A DNA stretch of 64,000 nt. Source: Erigeron canadensis. Taxonomy: Eukaryota > Streptophyta > Magnoliopsida > Asterales > Asteraceae. Every line of letters begins with the position of its first letter. Positions within the stretch are counted from its first letter, which is position 1. A model generated the notes under the pieces. It saw only the letters and a program-made list of their open reading frames with translations, had not been told where the DNA came from and did no database searches. Position numbers and translations under genes: made by a program. Below are positions 10,823 to 22,660 of the stretch, piece by piece. The stretch spans positions 5,084,001-5,148,000 of the forward strand of contig NC_057765.1 of NCBI RefSeq assembly GCF_010389155.1, in the 5' to 3' direction.

Positions 10823-13800
10823 ATGACAAACAACGATTCTGGGAAGGATATGATGAAACCCTTTGAGAAGTTGAAGCAGTTTACTGGGCAGGACTTTCGT
10901 CGATGGCAGAAAAAGATGCACTTCTATCTGACGAATTTGAAAGTGGTATATGTTTTGAGTACCCCATGCCCTGAGGCCGTTGAGAATGAAACCCTGGAAC
11001 AAACTCGTGCTCGTTCAAAGTGGGAAAATTCTGACTACATCTGTCGCGGTCATATTCTTAACGGTATGTCTGATTCCTTGTTTGATATCTATCAAAACGT
11101 AGAGTCTGCAAAAGAATTATGGGATTCCCTTGAAGCCAAATACATGGCAGAAGATGTGTCTAGTAAGAAATTTATTGTCAGTAATTTTATTAATTATAAG
11201 ATGGTAGATACTAGGCATGTCATGGAACAATATCATGAATTGCAAAGGATGTTAGGACAGTTGGCACTATATGGTATGAAAATGGATGAATCTATTTCTG
11301 TTTGTAGTGTGATTGATAAACTGCCCCCCTCTTGGAAAGATTTTAAAAATAATCTGAAACATAAGAAAGAGGATATGAATATGGTTCAACTTGGAAGTTG
11401 TCTCCAAATTGAACAATCCATACGTGATATGGAAAAGGCATTTGATGGTGGTACTAAAGCCATGGGGGGTTCTTCTGTGAACATGATGGAAGAGGGTGAA
11501 ACCTCCAAGGCTGGTAAAGGGAAACGAAAATCTCAAGGCAATAACAATAAAGGGTCTGATAAGAAACCAAAGTTGGCCTGTTGGAAGTGTGGAAAACCTG
11601 GACACTTGAAACGTGAATGCAGGTCTGGTAAGGGTAAAGGAAAAGGCAAAAACGAGGCTGGTTCAAGTGGATCCAAGGATCCAGAAAAACAAGCAGGTTC
11701 GTTTTTGGTGCCATGTGATCATTCTATTCAGATTTATTATATATCTGTAATATCTGAAGCATTTTATGTGCAGGATGATGACACTTCGTGGTGGACAGAT
11801 TCGGGAGCAACATGTCATGTGTGCAAGGATTTTCGATGGTTCAAGGACTTTAAACCAATTGAAGATGGATCTTTATTGAAGATGGGCAATGTTGCTATTG
11901 AACCTGTTAAAGGAATAGGATCTGTTCTATTAATATTTACTTCTGGAAACTCTTTACTCTTACATAATGTTCTATATGTACCTGGAATTCGTAAGAACTT
12001 AGTATCTGGTATTGTATTGAATAATTGTGGATACAAGCAGGTCATTGAAAGTGACAAGTATATCTTGTCAAAACATGGAACCTTTATTGGATTTGGATAT
12101 TTGAATGGAATGTTTAAATTAAATTTGGATGTTTCTTCTTTTGATAATTCTATTTGCATGGCTTCTACCGTCTCTAGCAATAATTTTAGCAAATCAGAAT
12201 TATGGCATGCTAGACTAGGACATGTACATTACAAGAGATTAGTTGACATGTCGAAAATGAGTCTAATACCTTCTTTTGATGTTAATAATGAAAGGTGTAA
12301 AACTTGCATGTTGACTAAGATTACTAGACAACCTTTCACTAAAAACGTCACTAGAGATACAAAGGTATTAGAACTCGTTCATAGTGACTTGTGTGATTTC
12401 CATTCTACTCCATCACTTGGTAATAAAAAGTATGTGGTTACTTTTATTGATGATGCTACTAGATATTGCTATGTGTATTTGTGTCACTCAAAAGATGAAG
12501 CTCTTGATAAATTTAAAATTTACAAAGAGGAGGTAGAGCTTTATCATGGTGTGAAGATTAAAACCCTTCGCACTGATAGGGGAGGCGAGTACTATGATCC
12601 AGTGTATTTTCAGTCCACTGGAATTGTACATCAGACCACAGCTCCTTACACTCCACAGCAAAATGGTATATCCGAAAGGAAGAATAGGACATTAAAAGAA
12701 ATGGTTAACTCCATGTTATGCTATTCTGGCCTTAGTGAAGGTTTTTAGGGTGAGGCTATGTTGACAGCCTGTCATTTATTGAATAGAGTTCCTAACAAGA
12801 ACAGCAAGGTAACCCCTTATGAACTTTGGCATAAAAAGATCCCAAATCTAAGTTATCTTAGAGTTTGGGGCTGTAGAGCAGTGGTGAGACTGACTGACCC
12901 TAAAATTCATACCATTGGTCAAAGAGGTATAGATTGTATCTTTATTGGTTATCCTGAAAATTCTGTTTGTTATAGGTTCTATGTCATAGAACCTAATGAC
13001 TATGTATCCGTGCACTCTATTGTTGAGTCAAGGGATGCAGATTTTGGGAATGAGGATAGGTTCACATCTTTACCTATACCTGGAGACACAGTGGCAAGCT
13101 CTAGTGGCACTGGTGGAAATGAACAAGTGACTGAAGCACCTCCTGAGCCTAGGAGGAGTGAAAGAGCGCGAAAACCCAAGTCATATGGGGATGATTTCCA
13201 ATTGTATTTGGTGGAAGGATCAAGGAATGGAATTGATTTTCAATATCAATATTGCTTTAATGTTGATGATGATCCTAAGACCTACAGTGAAGCAATGGCT
13301 TCAAGGGATGCTGCATTTTGGAAAGAGGCAATCCAAGATGAGATTGACTCTATTATGCACAATAACACTTGGAAATTGGCTGATTTACCACATGGGTGTA
13401 AGCCTTTAGGTAGTAAATGGATCTTCAAAAGGAAGATCAAGGTGGATGGAAGCATAGACAAGTATAAAGCTAGATTGGTAATCCAAGGCTTTAGACAAAA
13501 GGCAGGTATTGATCACTTTGACACCTATGCTCCTGTTGCTAAGATTACCACCATTAGGTTACTGTTAGCACTTGCTGCTATACATAATCTTGTAATTCAC
13601 CAAATGGATGTGAAGACTGCCTTTCTAAATGGTGAATTGGATGAAGAGATTTACATGAAACAACCTGAAGGATTTGTCATGCCTGGTAATGAACATAAGG
13701 TTTGTAAGTTAGTGAAATCTCTTTATGGTCTGAAGCAAGCCCCTAAGCAATGGCATCAGAAGTTTGATGAGGTGGTGTTGTCTAATGGTTTTGCATTAAA

Positions 13801-14821
13801 CCAAGCAGACAAGTGTGTCTATAGCAAATTTGACACTTCTGGTAAAGGAGTGATCATTTGCTTGTATGTTTATGACATGTTGATTTTTGGTACTCACCAA
13901 GATCAAGTTGATAAAACTAAGGAATTCCTGTCATCAAAGTTTGATATGAAAGACATGGGGGAGGCTGATGTGATTCTTGGAATTAAGATCATACGTGGAG
14001 AACATGGTATTACTATCTCTCAATCTCATGATATTGAGAAGATATTGGATAAATTCAATCACAAAGATAGTTCTCCAATGAGTACTCCTATGGATCCTAC
14101 TCTAAAACTCGTGCCTAACAAGGGAGTTGCAGTGAATCCACTTGAATATTCAAAGGCTATTGGATCTCTCATGTATGCCATGGTTAGTACTAGGCCCGAT
14201 ATAGCCTTTGCTGTTGGAAAGCTGAGTAGGTACACTCACAATCCTGGTTTGATTCATTGGCAAGCGATTAATCGAGTATTTAGATACTTGAAAGTAACCA
14301 AGGATTTTGGTTTGACTTATACTGGATTTCCTTCTGTTCTTGAAGGTTATTCAGATGCAAGTTGGATTACTAATTTGGAAGATCACTCTTCCACAAGTGG
14401 CTGGGTATTCCTTCTTGGTGGTGGTGCTATATGTTGGGCATCAAAGAAACAAACTTGCATCACTAATTCAACAATGGAATCTGAGTTTGTGGCATTAGCA
14501 GCAGCTGGTAAAGAAGCTGAATGGCTAAGGAATTTGATATATGAAATTCCATTGTGGCCTAAACCGATATCACCCATATCTATCAGATGTGATAGTGCAA
14601 CCACGTTGGCTAAGGCATACAGTCAAGTGTATAATGGGAAGTCTAGACACTTAGGTGTTAGACACAACATGGTACGTGAGTTGATCACTGATGGTGTGAT
14701 ATCTGTGGTGTTTGTGAAGACACAACACAATCTAGCCGACCATTTAACCAAAGGGTTGAATAGAGATCTCGTGAATAAGTCGGTTATAGGGGTGGGATTA
14801 AAGTCCGTCAGAAATCTCTGA
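10823..14821 (+). pseudogene. Copia gag-pol polyprotein, broken by one stop and an RT active-site change
   Basis: One frame of 1333 codons. ATG 10823 is preferred over 10754, which lies inside the LTR. Order: Gag (UBN2-type, 'FTGQDFRRWQKKMHFYL', residues about 15-220); CCHC knuckle CWKCGKPGHLKREC (residue 253 on); protease WTDSGATCHV (Asp about residue 326); GAG-preintegrase 'LWHARLGHVH' (about 459); integrase core from 'HSDLCDF' (about 520); reverse transcriptase ('[14 protein letters not shown]'); RNase H ('SDASW', '[10 protein letters not shown]'); tail 'ADHLTKGL'. Lesions: an in-frame TAG at 12746-12748, near the end of the integrase domain, and Tyr at codon 13871-13873 where the family has the first Asp of the YVDD catalytic motif. 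The frame is otherwise intact, consistent with recent death or mobilisation by a helper. Confidence 0.95.
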
Positions 14822-15341
14822 GCATTGAGATACCCAATTCCCATCTAGTATGACGTTGGATGCTGAATTCAATGTGGAAGGCTTAATGTTTAGAGATTGG
14901 AACACATTTAAAGATTCATCCCAAGGTATGTGTTCGGACCTGCAAGATAAGGAGGTTGAATGTATATATTCTTAATAGCTCTTTTGACAAATTGCATATG
15001 CAGGTGCAAGATTAAAGGAGCTACCTATGTGAGCATGAAGTTTAGCCGCTTCAAGAAGCTGGGACTTGGCTTTGACATGCTTATGAAGGATAGGGAAATA
15101 GGCTAGTAAAACATATGTCAAGATAGAACTACTATGTGTGTAAACTTTTGTGTACATTATCTTCGTGTATTCAATAGAGTTCCCATGGTTCAATCGTTAC
15201 GACACCTTGAAATTCGAATATTCGGAATGTGCAATGTACTAATGTGAAATTCAATCGTTACGACATTTCATTTATGCAAAAGTTAGAATGTTTGAGATGG
15301 TTTGTTAGTTAATCATGGATTACACTAAAATAGGGGAGGAT

Positions 15342-15884
15342 TGTTGGATATTTTAGTGTAATTGGGTTAACTTGTTTGATCAATAACGTCATAATAATAC
15401 ATCATATAGGATTGGTGGTGCGGAGTGCACGCCGATTTGAATTTATTATGACCTTAGGGGCGAAGCCCCTAAGGTACGGGGGTCCGGGGGCAGCGCCCCT
15501 GGGAGCCGGGTCCAAGGGGCGGCAGCCCCTGGCGGGGTCGGAGGGGCAGAGCCCTTGGCTGAGGTCGAGCTGAGGGACTTGAGGGACCAAATGTGGCAAC
15601 TCGAAAAACCCGTGTTGTTAACTGCCGTTTATGCAGTTTTATGGACCAACAGATATATATATGTCAATATGTGTCCCGTATGTACGAGGCTCTGATCATT
15701 CTTTTCTTTTTCTCTGGTTCTTCTCTCTCAAACACATCCACACGGAAAATTTTTAATCTTTGGTTGTATCCGATTGAATAGTTTGGGTGAACCGCCAAAT
15801 TGATTCAATCTGAAAGCGATCACGTGCCTTCAAAGATTGATTTTGTATACGGTTATCTGTTTGTTATCTCGAATTTCCCCAACA
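15342..15884 (+). repeat. Copia 3' LTR
   Basis: 543 bp, TGTTGG...CCCCAACA, with the same hairpin array at about 15455-15560. Most differences from the 5' LTR fall in the GC-rich array. Directly followed by the target duplication ATTAG. Confidence 0.93.
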
Positions 15885-16921
15885 ATTAGATCGGCTAATT
15901 ATCTAACCAAAATAGAAAACTCATAACACTAACATTGTCATTCTATAAGAGTTTTCGTTTTGAGTAAGCATCTTTTCCTTGGCATGGATAAAGGCTATCC
16001 GGCCTTCACACATATCTAGAGGTATAGACACTGTTGTATCCTATAAAAAAAAAATAGACACTTTTGTATACGATAAACATGTATTTGAAGGAAAAGGCAC
16101 GTACGCTCAGTGTAGATCGACCTCGATCAAAGCTAGAATCCAAGGCTAATGCCACACAGTATACCCCTTTTTTCTCTCACAAACTCTAAAGTCTATATAG
16201 ATGATCTGTATAGAAATAGAAATATATAAATATAAATACAAATATATATATATATATATATAGGAAGGGATATGAGCCTAGCTAGCTAGATTTAGGCTTT
16301 CCTTTTCTCTCTGGAATATTATTCCTGTAAATGTGCATATTAGTGGTAATGTGTGGATCTGGTCAATAAAAAGAAAAAGAGCTCTATGGGTTACAAATAT
16401 CCATATCAACATACGTAGCCGGATAGTACTCGGTTGTCCAGCATAAATATATATATATATTATCGTGTAATGAAGTACACATGGGCATGGCTTTCTTTCT
16501 AAAGGCGCGCATATATATAATGCCATACCGCTATGAAGGTTTATCATCTAGAGAATTAGCTATTAATTATATATGTTGCTCACAAAGCATTGACCTATAT
16601 ATATAGCTGTTTCCACCTAAACAAATAAATAAAAGCCATATAACATATACTAATAGTGGATATAAGCATACTATGGAGTATGTATGTTAAGAGCTGGCGA
16701 GCTGCTATCTTTTTTCTTTTATATCGCTCATCCTTGGAATCCAATATCGACATTAGATATGAGTGGATTAAAAAAAAAGAAAAAAAAACAACTTTTTATG
16801 GCCTAGCTGTATGATCTACACTGTATAAATTAAGAAGTGTACGTATAAGTGGAACCTAAGCCGAATGAGATCAGGCCCAGCCTTTTGGTTGGCCAGCTAC
16901 ACATAAAAATATATAGGTACA

Positions 16922-17348
16922 CTAGCTAAGTATCCCGGGTTTAACCCGGGAATAGTAATAAAAGTTTTGTAATTAAAAACATATATTTGATACTTAAGTT
17001 CTCATAATCTCGTAATACTATATCTTATGTTTTAAATAAATTTAATTAGTTTATTAACCTGTATGATATGCCAAAAGTTTAAAATTATGTTATTATAAAA
17101 TTACTTATATGATGAAAATATAAAAGTCCCATGTATAAAATATTAGAGTTTTCAAAAGAAAATAAAAAAAAAACCATCAAAAATAACAAAATAAAAATGA
17201 AATAAACTTTAATTAGGAAGGTGTTTTTGACATCATAAATAAATTAAATAAAAAAGAAATAGTTTTAAGAAAAAATTTAGAAGTAACAAATTAGTTATTT
17301 TTGTAAGATGTGATATCATAACAATTTTATTTTATTTAATATAAAAGT
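16922..17348 (-). mobile_element. Probable non-autonomous Helitron
   Basis: On the minus strand the right-hand terminus reads CCCGGGTTAAACCCGGG (hairpin), then ATACTTAG and CTAG, ending at 16922 with A at 16921, as Helitrons do. The other end is placed near 17348 from similarity of 17325-17348 to the minus-strand copy of 31477-31515. The canonical TC is not preserved there, so that border is tentative. Confidence 0.5.
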
Positions 17349-17904
17349 TGTCTATTTATTTCCGTATCATATGCTTTAATTATGAATAACCCTTGCTGAT
17401 CAATTGTTGCAAGCCAAAGAGGTCTGAAATGAATTGCGGGTTAACATCATTTAGCCCAGTATGTCATCATATTGCAATAAAAGAATAAGTATAAGGATAT
17501 TTTTAGATGTATTCTTGGATGTGTTTTCCGAATAAATAAAACATATTGTTTTTGGACAAATTTCCCGAATAAATGAAGTACATAGTATCTTCCATACGCA
17601 TAAAGTGTGTATGCATACTCGGACGCTTTGGCACGAGCAACTATGTTATAAACTCTTGGAAGTTCAAATAACTTCTTGAAAATGAATCAAGATGAGCGGG
17701 TAAGCCGAATAATATTACGGAAGTCAAATGCTAAAGCATGGAGAAAAAACTCTTTATTTAAGCAACTTCCAATCTAGATTATAAAAATCCAAGTATATAA
17801 AGGACAAAACATGCCATGCATGTGCAAACACTTAAAGAACATCTTATTAATTGAATGAGAATACGTACATACGTTTCTCAAAATACAAAATTTTTATCCT
17901 AATC

Positions 17905-18235
17905 ATCCATTGGATGGGATGATAAGCATTTCCCATGGGGAAGTAATATCATAAAAGAAAAAAAAAGTGACTACCTTAACTTTCAAATTTTATCCATCCT
18001 TTACATCTATTGGATGGAAGGATATGCACTTCTCATCGGGGAGTGATATTATCAAAAGGGATCAAAAAGGTAATTACCTCGACACCCATGACTTTATTCA
18101 TCCTTCACATTCATTGGATGGAAGGGTAAGCGTTTCTCATCGGGAAGCGGCGCGCGAAAATAAAAATTAATAATAAAAAAATCATCTTTTTATTCATTGG
18201 ATAAAAAGGTAAGCATTTCTCATCGGGAAGTGACA
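17905..18235 (+). repeat. Tandem repeat, about 85-95 bp, four units
   Basis: Units at about 17905, 17995, 18090 and 18190 each carry 'cattggatggaaggataagc' or close variants, followed by 'tttctcatcggggaagtg'. They lie in the 3' internal region of the non-coding retrotransposon. Tandem arrays in this position are known in Tat-type elements. Confidence 0.75.
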
Positions 18236-18379
18236 ATCCTCGTGAGTTATAAAATTTGTAAGACCCAGACGTGGACAAAATATAAATACAAATTTAAATG
18301 CAAAGATACTAACAATAACTCCTTCACAATTGAATTTGGGGGACTTGATATTGGCAAAGTTATTATTTGATAGCTAAAA

Positions 18380-18545
18380 CATCGACAAAAATAATACGGG
18401 CATGGATTATGTTCCTCTGTAATGAAGGCGGGCATGGATATTTTCCTCCATGAGGCAAGTATGGATTGTTTACCTCTGTGAGAAGGCGGACATGGATTAC
18501 ATTCCTCCGTGATGATGAAAGCGGACATGGATTATTTTCCCCTAT
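18380..18545 (+). repeat. Tandem repeat, about 35-45 bp, four to five units
   Basis: Each unit reads approximately 'gggcatggattatgttcctc' followed by 'tgtgatgaaggc'. The unit period varies and the copies are diverged. It is in the same element as the preceding tandem block. Confidence 0.75.
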
Positions 18546-18821
18546 GATAAAAATAAAATAAAAAAATATTATGCTTCTCCATGGTCTATCTACCAAAATA
18601 TAATTTCCAACACTCGTATGAGCCGATTAAAAAGGCTCCCGCTAATAAAGTGTCAATTGGAAAAAAGTTCCATCAGCAGATAAAGTATATCAAGTCCACA
18701 GGTTGTACAATTGTAAAATGCAAAAAACATTTGAAACCGTAGACAAGGAAAAGAAAGACGGTTATAAGTTTAGACACAAATATACTTGAGAAATCACTTT
18801 ATGTCTAAACTTGGGGGGACT

Positions 18822-19518
18822 TGATTATGTATACATGGTTATATACATGTTAACAAGACTTAGATGCATGACAAACAATCCCTTTGGTCCAAATTTTATA
18901 TATTATATAGCTTCAAATGAGTGACAACTATTGTAAGACAACACTCACTTATCCATTTTATCTATAAATAAAGGTAGACAACTTTCCTACCAAGATAATC
19001 TTTCTGGTAACAAAAGATTTACCTCACTTTTCACAACATATAAGTAAAATCCTCTTTATTTCCCTACAATGAAGATTCCCCACTTGATATGATACATATT
19101 ACAAGACATATACATTCACACTACACCTACATATGTATGGCATTCAGTGCCATATTCTCCCTCTTTCATATATAATGGTGAATTACATGTTCACTATATT
19201 ATCTAGTGGAGAGACTCTTGACTTCAAACACATACATATAGCAAGTGTCAAACTCATATTTCTTCATATGCATGTATATTACAAAAGACATAAATGTCTA
19301 ATTACATGGTATCGATAGCAAACATACAACGTAATAACACAAGCCAAGTGACCATGCTCACTTGCTCCATATCCTTCTAGGGAAAACATATACCCACAAC
19401 CATTGCCACCTTAGGCTCGCCAAGAGCTTGTTAGGTTTGCACTGTATATTCATGAGATGTGATGGTTGTCGCGATCAATCTCGTATTGTCACTGAGCCTG
19501 TCGCTTTAGGTTCAAACA
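18822..19518 (+). repeat. 3' LTR of the non-coding retrotransposon
   Basis: 697 bp, TGATTATG...CAAACA, preceded by TTGGGGGGACT and followed by the target duplication TTGTC. It has about 12 more bases than the 5' LTR, from an insertion near its start ('atacatgttaacaagact'). Confidence 0.85.
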
Positions 19519-20020
19519 TTGTCCCATTCCAGGAATTTGGATTTATCATTGACTAATGGACTAGTCGGACAATCAAATTTTAACAATAAATATTGATCAT
19601 TAGTATTTTCAAAATAATAGTTAAACGTCAATATTTACATTTGAACCTAAAACGGTGTTTGGGATTACGTCTCAAAGTGATTATTTGATTATTACGTTTG
19701 TAAAACACCAATAATTTTAAAAAAAATTTGAATGAAAAAATATTTATCTGTTATAAAATGCGATTATAAAGAAACATATAATACGCAGTATATGCTTTTT
19801 CAAAACTAAACCAAACTTTGTTTTTTTAACAAAAGAAACAACAAAAACCTCTTAAATATAATCTTTTTAACAAAAGCAAACTCTTCCACAAGCCCCTTAA
19901 ACAACAATAGGAAAGAGGTTACTTGAACTGTTAAATACATAAATCTTATATAATGAAAATGTTAGACAGTTAAAATTTAATTAAACCAAAGCCAAACAAA
20001 CCCACCTTCACATTCCATTC
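19519..20020. other. Intergenic; probable promoter region of the PHD-finger gene
   Basis: AT-rich, with no coding sequence. A 'cattccattccattccattg' run at 20010-20029 precedes a probable 5'-UTR exon that ends at 'tcaaatctccctag' before GTATAA (about 20227). Confidence 0.4.
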
Positions 20021-20744
20021 CATTCCATTGTAACATAACACAACCACCATTCCAAGAAAGAGAAAAACTTTCAAAGAAAAGGCTGCAGCAGCCTGTTTGG
20101 TTGATAATTTTTCAATTTTATAAAACATAACAAAATTAGTTTTAGAGAACTATAATAAATAACAAAAAGGGGTTTCAAAAGTTGCAAAATTTCAAACACT
20201 GAAACCAATCTCATCAAATCTCCCTAGGTATAAACGCTCTTTACTCTCATCCCTTTATTAATTTGCAGTATATACGTTTTTGTATATTATATATATATAT
20301 GTATGTATGTATCTATATGTTGATAGTATATCTGCTCTGTTAGGATCAAAGCCCTTAGTTGTTGAATGTATTAGGGTTTTTTTGTGGGGGTTTGTTGCAT
20401 AAATTTATAAAATCTTGAGTCGCGGATATGCGAAAAGTTTATAGCTTTAGTGTATATATATTTAGATTTCAATTATTATGCTTATAAACTTGTTTGACTG
20501 TTTCTGTGTGAGGAACAGCAGTTGAAATTGTCGAAGTGTTCATGATACGAAACATATTTATAATCAATTTGTATTTTAAGTATATATATGTGATACCATA
20601 TAGATCTCGTTTAAAGAAGCCCTAATTATAGAATAGTGGAGTCTTGGTTAGATTAGATTTCGGTTAATGTGTATAAACATGTTTAGTCGGTTTACGTTTG
20701 CTGTATTATTATAGTATTGACCGGATATTTAGTAAATTATATAT

Positions 20745-21035
20745 GCAGTGTTAATCAGATCTAGTTTAAAAAAGAGAGCGAATAGGGTCTAGGGACCAGA
20801 TATTTGGTCAACATTATACGCAAAATTGCAATACCTAAGTTTAAGACTTACATATAGATACATACGAAAGGAATTGTGTGAGTAGGATGAGAGTAAATGC
20901 ATCTTGGTGTCTTCGTTGTAAATTTTTTTGCTTTATAAGCTTGATCATGTAATATGATAGCACGATACTAAACTTTTATCATGAGTTCTAGTATAATTGT
21001 AGGTGTTTACGTTCAGAAGACATTCAAGGCTAAAT
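20745..21035 (+). repeat. Dispersed repeat, copy B
   Basis: Follows copy A (7735-8035) in order: 'cagatctagttt', 'ggaccagatatttggtcaac', 'gtgagtaggatgagagtaaa', 'tgcatcttggtgtcttcgtt' and 'gtttacgttcagaagac'. It ends with 'attcaaggctaa', which is closer to RPL13 exon 3 (5311-5322) than copy A is. Confidence 0.75.
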
Positions 21036-21294
21036 TTTATATGCATAGTTGCAGTGCTAAGCAGATCTAGTTTTCTCAAGAACACAAGAAAAGAGCTTTT
21101 AAATGGCCTTCTGTTTTTGATCAAAAAGTAGTGTTTTCCCGTGTTTTTAGGCCATAAATTAGAGAGTTAGAGGGCAGAGAAGGGGTTGGATTTCACCTAT
21201 GATCAGATCAATGATCAGATCAGTGGGCAACCATAGTTTACTTTTTTCGTAGTGTTGTTAACGTTGTTGAAAGGTCATTACTTATTTAAGCAGG

Positions 21295-21585
21295 CCTCGC
21301 TTTTCGGAGCTAGAAAGAGATCGAATAGGGATCAGATACTTTTTTAACTTTATACGCAAAATTGCAATACTTCAGCAATTAGCGTCGTAAATAGAGAGTA
21401 AATACATACGAAAGGAAACATGGGAGTAGGATGAGAAAATTTACATAATGGGACCTGAAGCATCTTAATGGTTTCGTTGTGATTTTTCTCGTTTTATATG
21501 CTTCATCATGTGATATGGTAGCATGACACTCAACTTTTATCATGAATTTATAGTATAATTACAGGTGTTTACGTTCTGAATGTCA
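21295..21585 (+). repeat. Dispersed repeat, copy C
   Basis: The most diverged copy: 'cgaatagggatcagatactt', 'ttatacgcaaaattgcaata', 'catgggagtaggatgaga', 'gcatcttaatggtttcgttg' and 'gtgtttacgttctgaatg'. It lies 260 bp after copy B in the same intron. Confidence 0.7.
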
Positions 21586-22223
21586 ACCTAAGTTTTTGTG
21601 ATCATATATGTTCTAAGGGGTGTTTCTATATGTGTTTTGGAACTGATTATCTGTGACTTGAATATTAATAACTTGTTTTCAGTGTTTGTATGAATGTATT
21701 CTGTTTCTGAGGAAATAGTTGTGTAATGATCTTACAACTTGCACCTTCGCTAATTTCTAAATGGTAATATAAAATGGTTCATGTATTCTTTCTTTAGCCA
21801 AACTTGAGTGACTGTGCTTATTGAGTTATTTCCATTTCATTAAATTTTATGCCTTTTTTCACACGAATATCATCTTTGGTTGTTTTCCTGTTGTGTAAAT
21901 AAAATGCTTTTGGGTAAAAGGGATTACCCTGGTTCAATGCGTAAATATAATTGCCGAATTAATAACAAAAGCACATCAAAATACTTTTAACCCAATTACA
22001 TTTTTACTACACTTATTATCATTTATAATCTATTTCAGAAGACTTTTAAAGTATGAGTCTTAAGTTCAATGTGATATGGTAATGTTGTGAACCCTTAGGA
22101 CCAATGATGTATTTGTTTTTGGTTTAAAAAGCTTTCCGAGGTGATAGGCTTTTTTCATTCCTTTTTTTTGTATAATGATGTGGTATCAACTATGATTTTT
22201 GTGAAACCAACATGGCTGTATAA

Positions 22224-22390
22224 CTAGCTCTAAAGTGGACTAGTGGTTAAAACCTCACCAGGTTAACATCTTGGCATAGTCAAGGAAAAAGTTTAGGAAA
22301 CGGCCACGGGAATATTAACTAGGTTGCGTTCTTCAAATCCCAAGGCTTGACTTTTGCCAGGTAGCCTGAAATTCCTCTCCTTTTACCCAC
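22224..22390 (+). mobile_element. tRNA-derived SINE-like element
   Basis: An A-box-like 'gtggactagtggttaa' near the start, followed by a body sharing 'aacatcttgg', 'gggaaaaagt', 'ggccac-ggaata' and 'ttgacttt...ggtagcctg' with 28082-28275. The flanks 'catggctgtataa' (22211-22223) and 'catggtcgtataa' (22391-22403) look like a 13-bp target duplication with two mismatches. Confidence 0.6.
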
Positions 22391-22517
22391 CATGGTCGTA
22401 TAAAAGTATGTTTGCTTGTTATGTTGGGTGCATATGCATTTTTCTATTCAAAGTTTATTCAATCTGGTTATGACCTGACATTCAGTAGAGCTTTTGCTAT
22501 ATGCGTAACCTCTTCTG

Positions 22518-22660
22518 TAGGTGTTTGTGCATATGTTCCTTTTACATCTATATGATTGTTACGTTAGTAAATAGATTGAGAAAATACAAAAGAATGATTA
22601 ATTTGCTTTGTGCTTGTTTGTCTTTTCTCAATTTGGGGTCCACTAACAAAACATAAACTG
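22518..22660 (+). repeat. Dispersed block shared with 7344-7433
   Basis: Same text as downstream of RPL13, interrupted by roughly 55 extra bases between 'agattgagaaaatac' and 'tttggggtccacta'. Confidence 0.65.

Larger units (their letters stand above)
10259..15884 (+). mobile_element. Ty1/Copia LTR retrotransposon, full length, inactivated
   Basis: LTRs at 10259-10800 and 15342-15884 start TGTTGG and end CCCCAACA. The target duplication ATTAG is perfect (10254-10258 and 15885-15889). The polypurine tract ATAGGGGAGGAT lies just before the 3' LTR. Internal DNA encodes one gag-pol frame (10823-14821) in the Copia order protease, integrase, reverse transcriptase, RNase H. By eye I count roughly 30 differences between the LTRs (about 94-95% identical), so the insertion is fairly young. 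It sits inside the leader of the older element at 9090-19518. No TGGTATCAGAGC primer site follows the 5' LTR. Confidence 0.95.
15885..18821 (+). other. 3' internal part of the non-coding retrotransposon
   Basis: No gag-pol frame is visible. It holds an AT repeat (about 16246-16262), a Helitron-like insertion (16922-17348), two tandem-repeat blocks (17905-18235 and 18380-18545) and the polypurine tract at 18811-18821. A PPT-like word 'tttgggggacttgat' occurs also at 18335-18349. Confidence 0.65.
9090..19518 (+). mobile_element. Non-coding LTR retrotransposon, interrupted by Copia insertion
   Basis: A 5' LTR at 9090-9774 and 3' LTR at 18822-19518 begin TGATCATG or TGATTATG and end CAAACA. The 5' LTR is followed directly by TTGGCGTCATCCGGGGGAC (9775), a tRNA-Asp-like primer site usual in Ty3/gypsy Tat/Athila elements. 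The 3' LTR is preceded by the purine tract TTGGGGGGACT (18811-18821). The flanks TTGTG (9085-9089) and TTGTC (19519-19523) match in four of five bases as a target duplication. After removing the Copia insert (10259-15884), about 3.4 kb of internal DNA remains. It lacks any gag or pol frame, so the element is non-autonomous (LARD-like). Confidence 0.85.
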
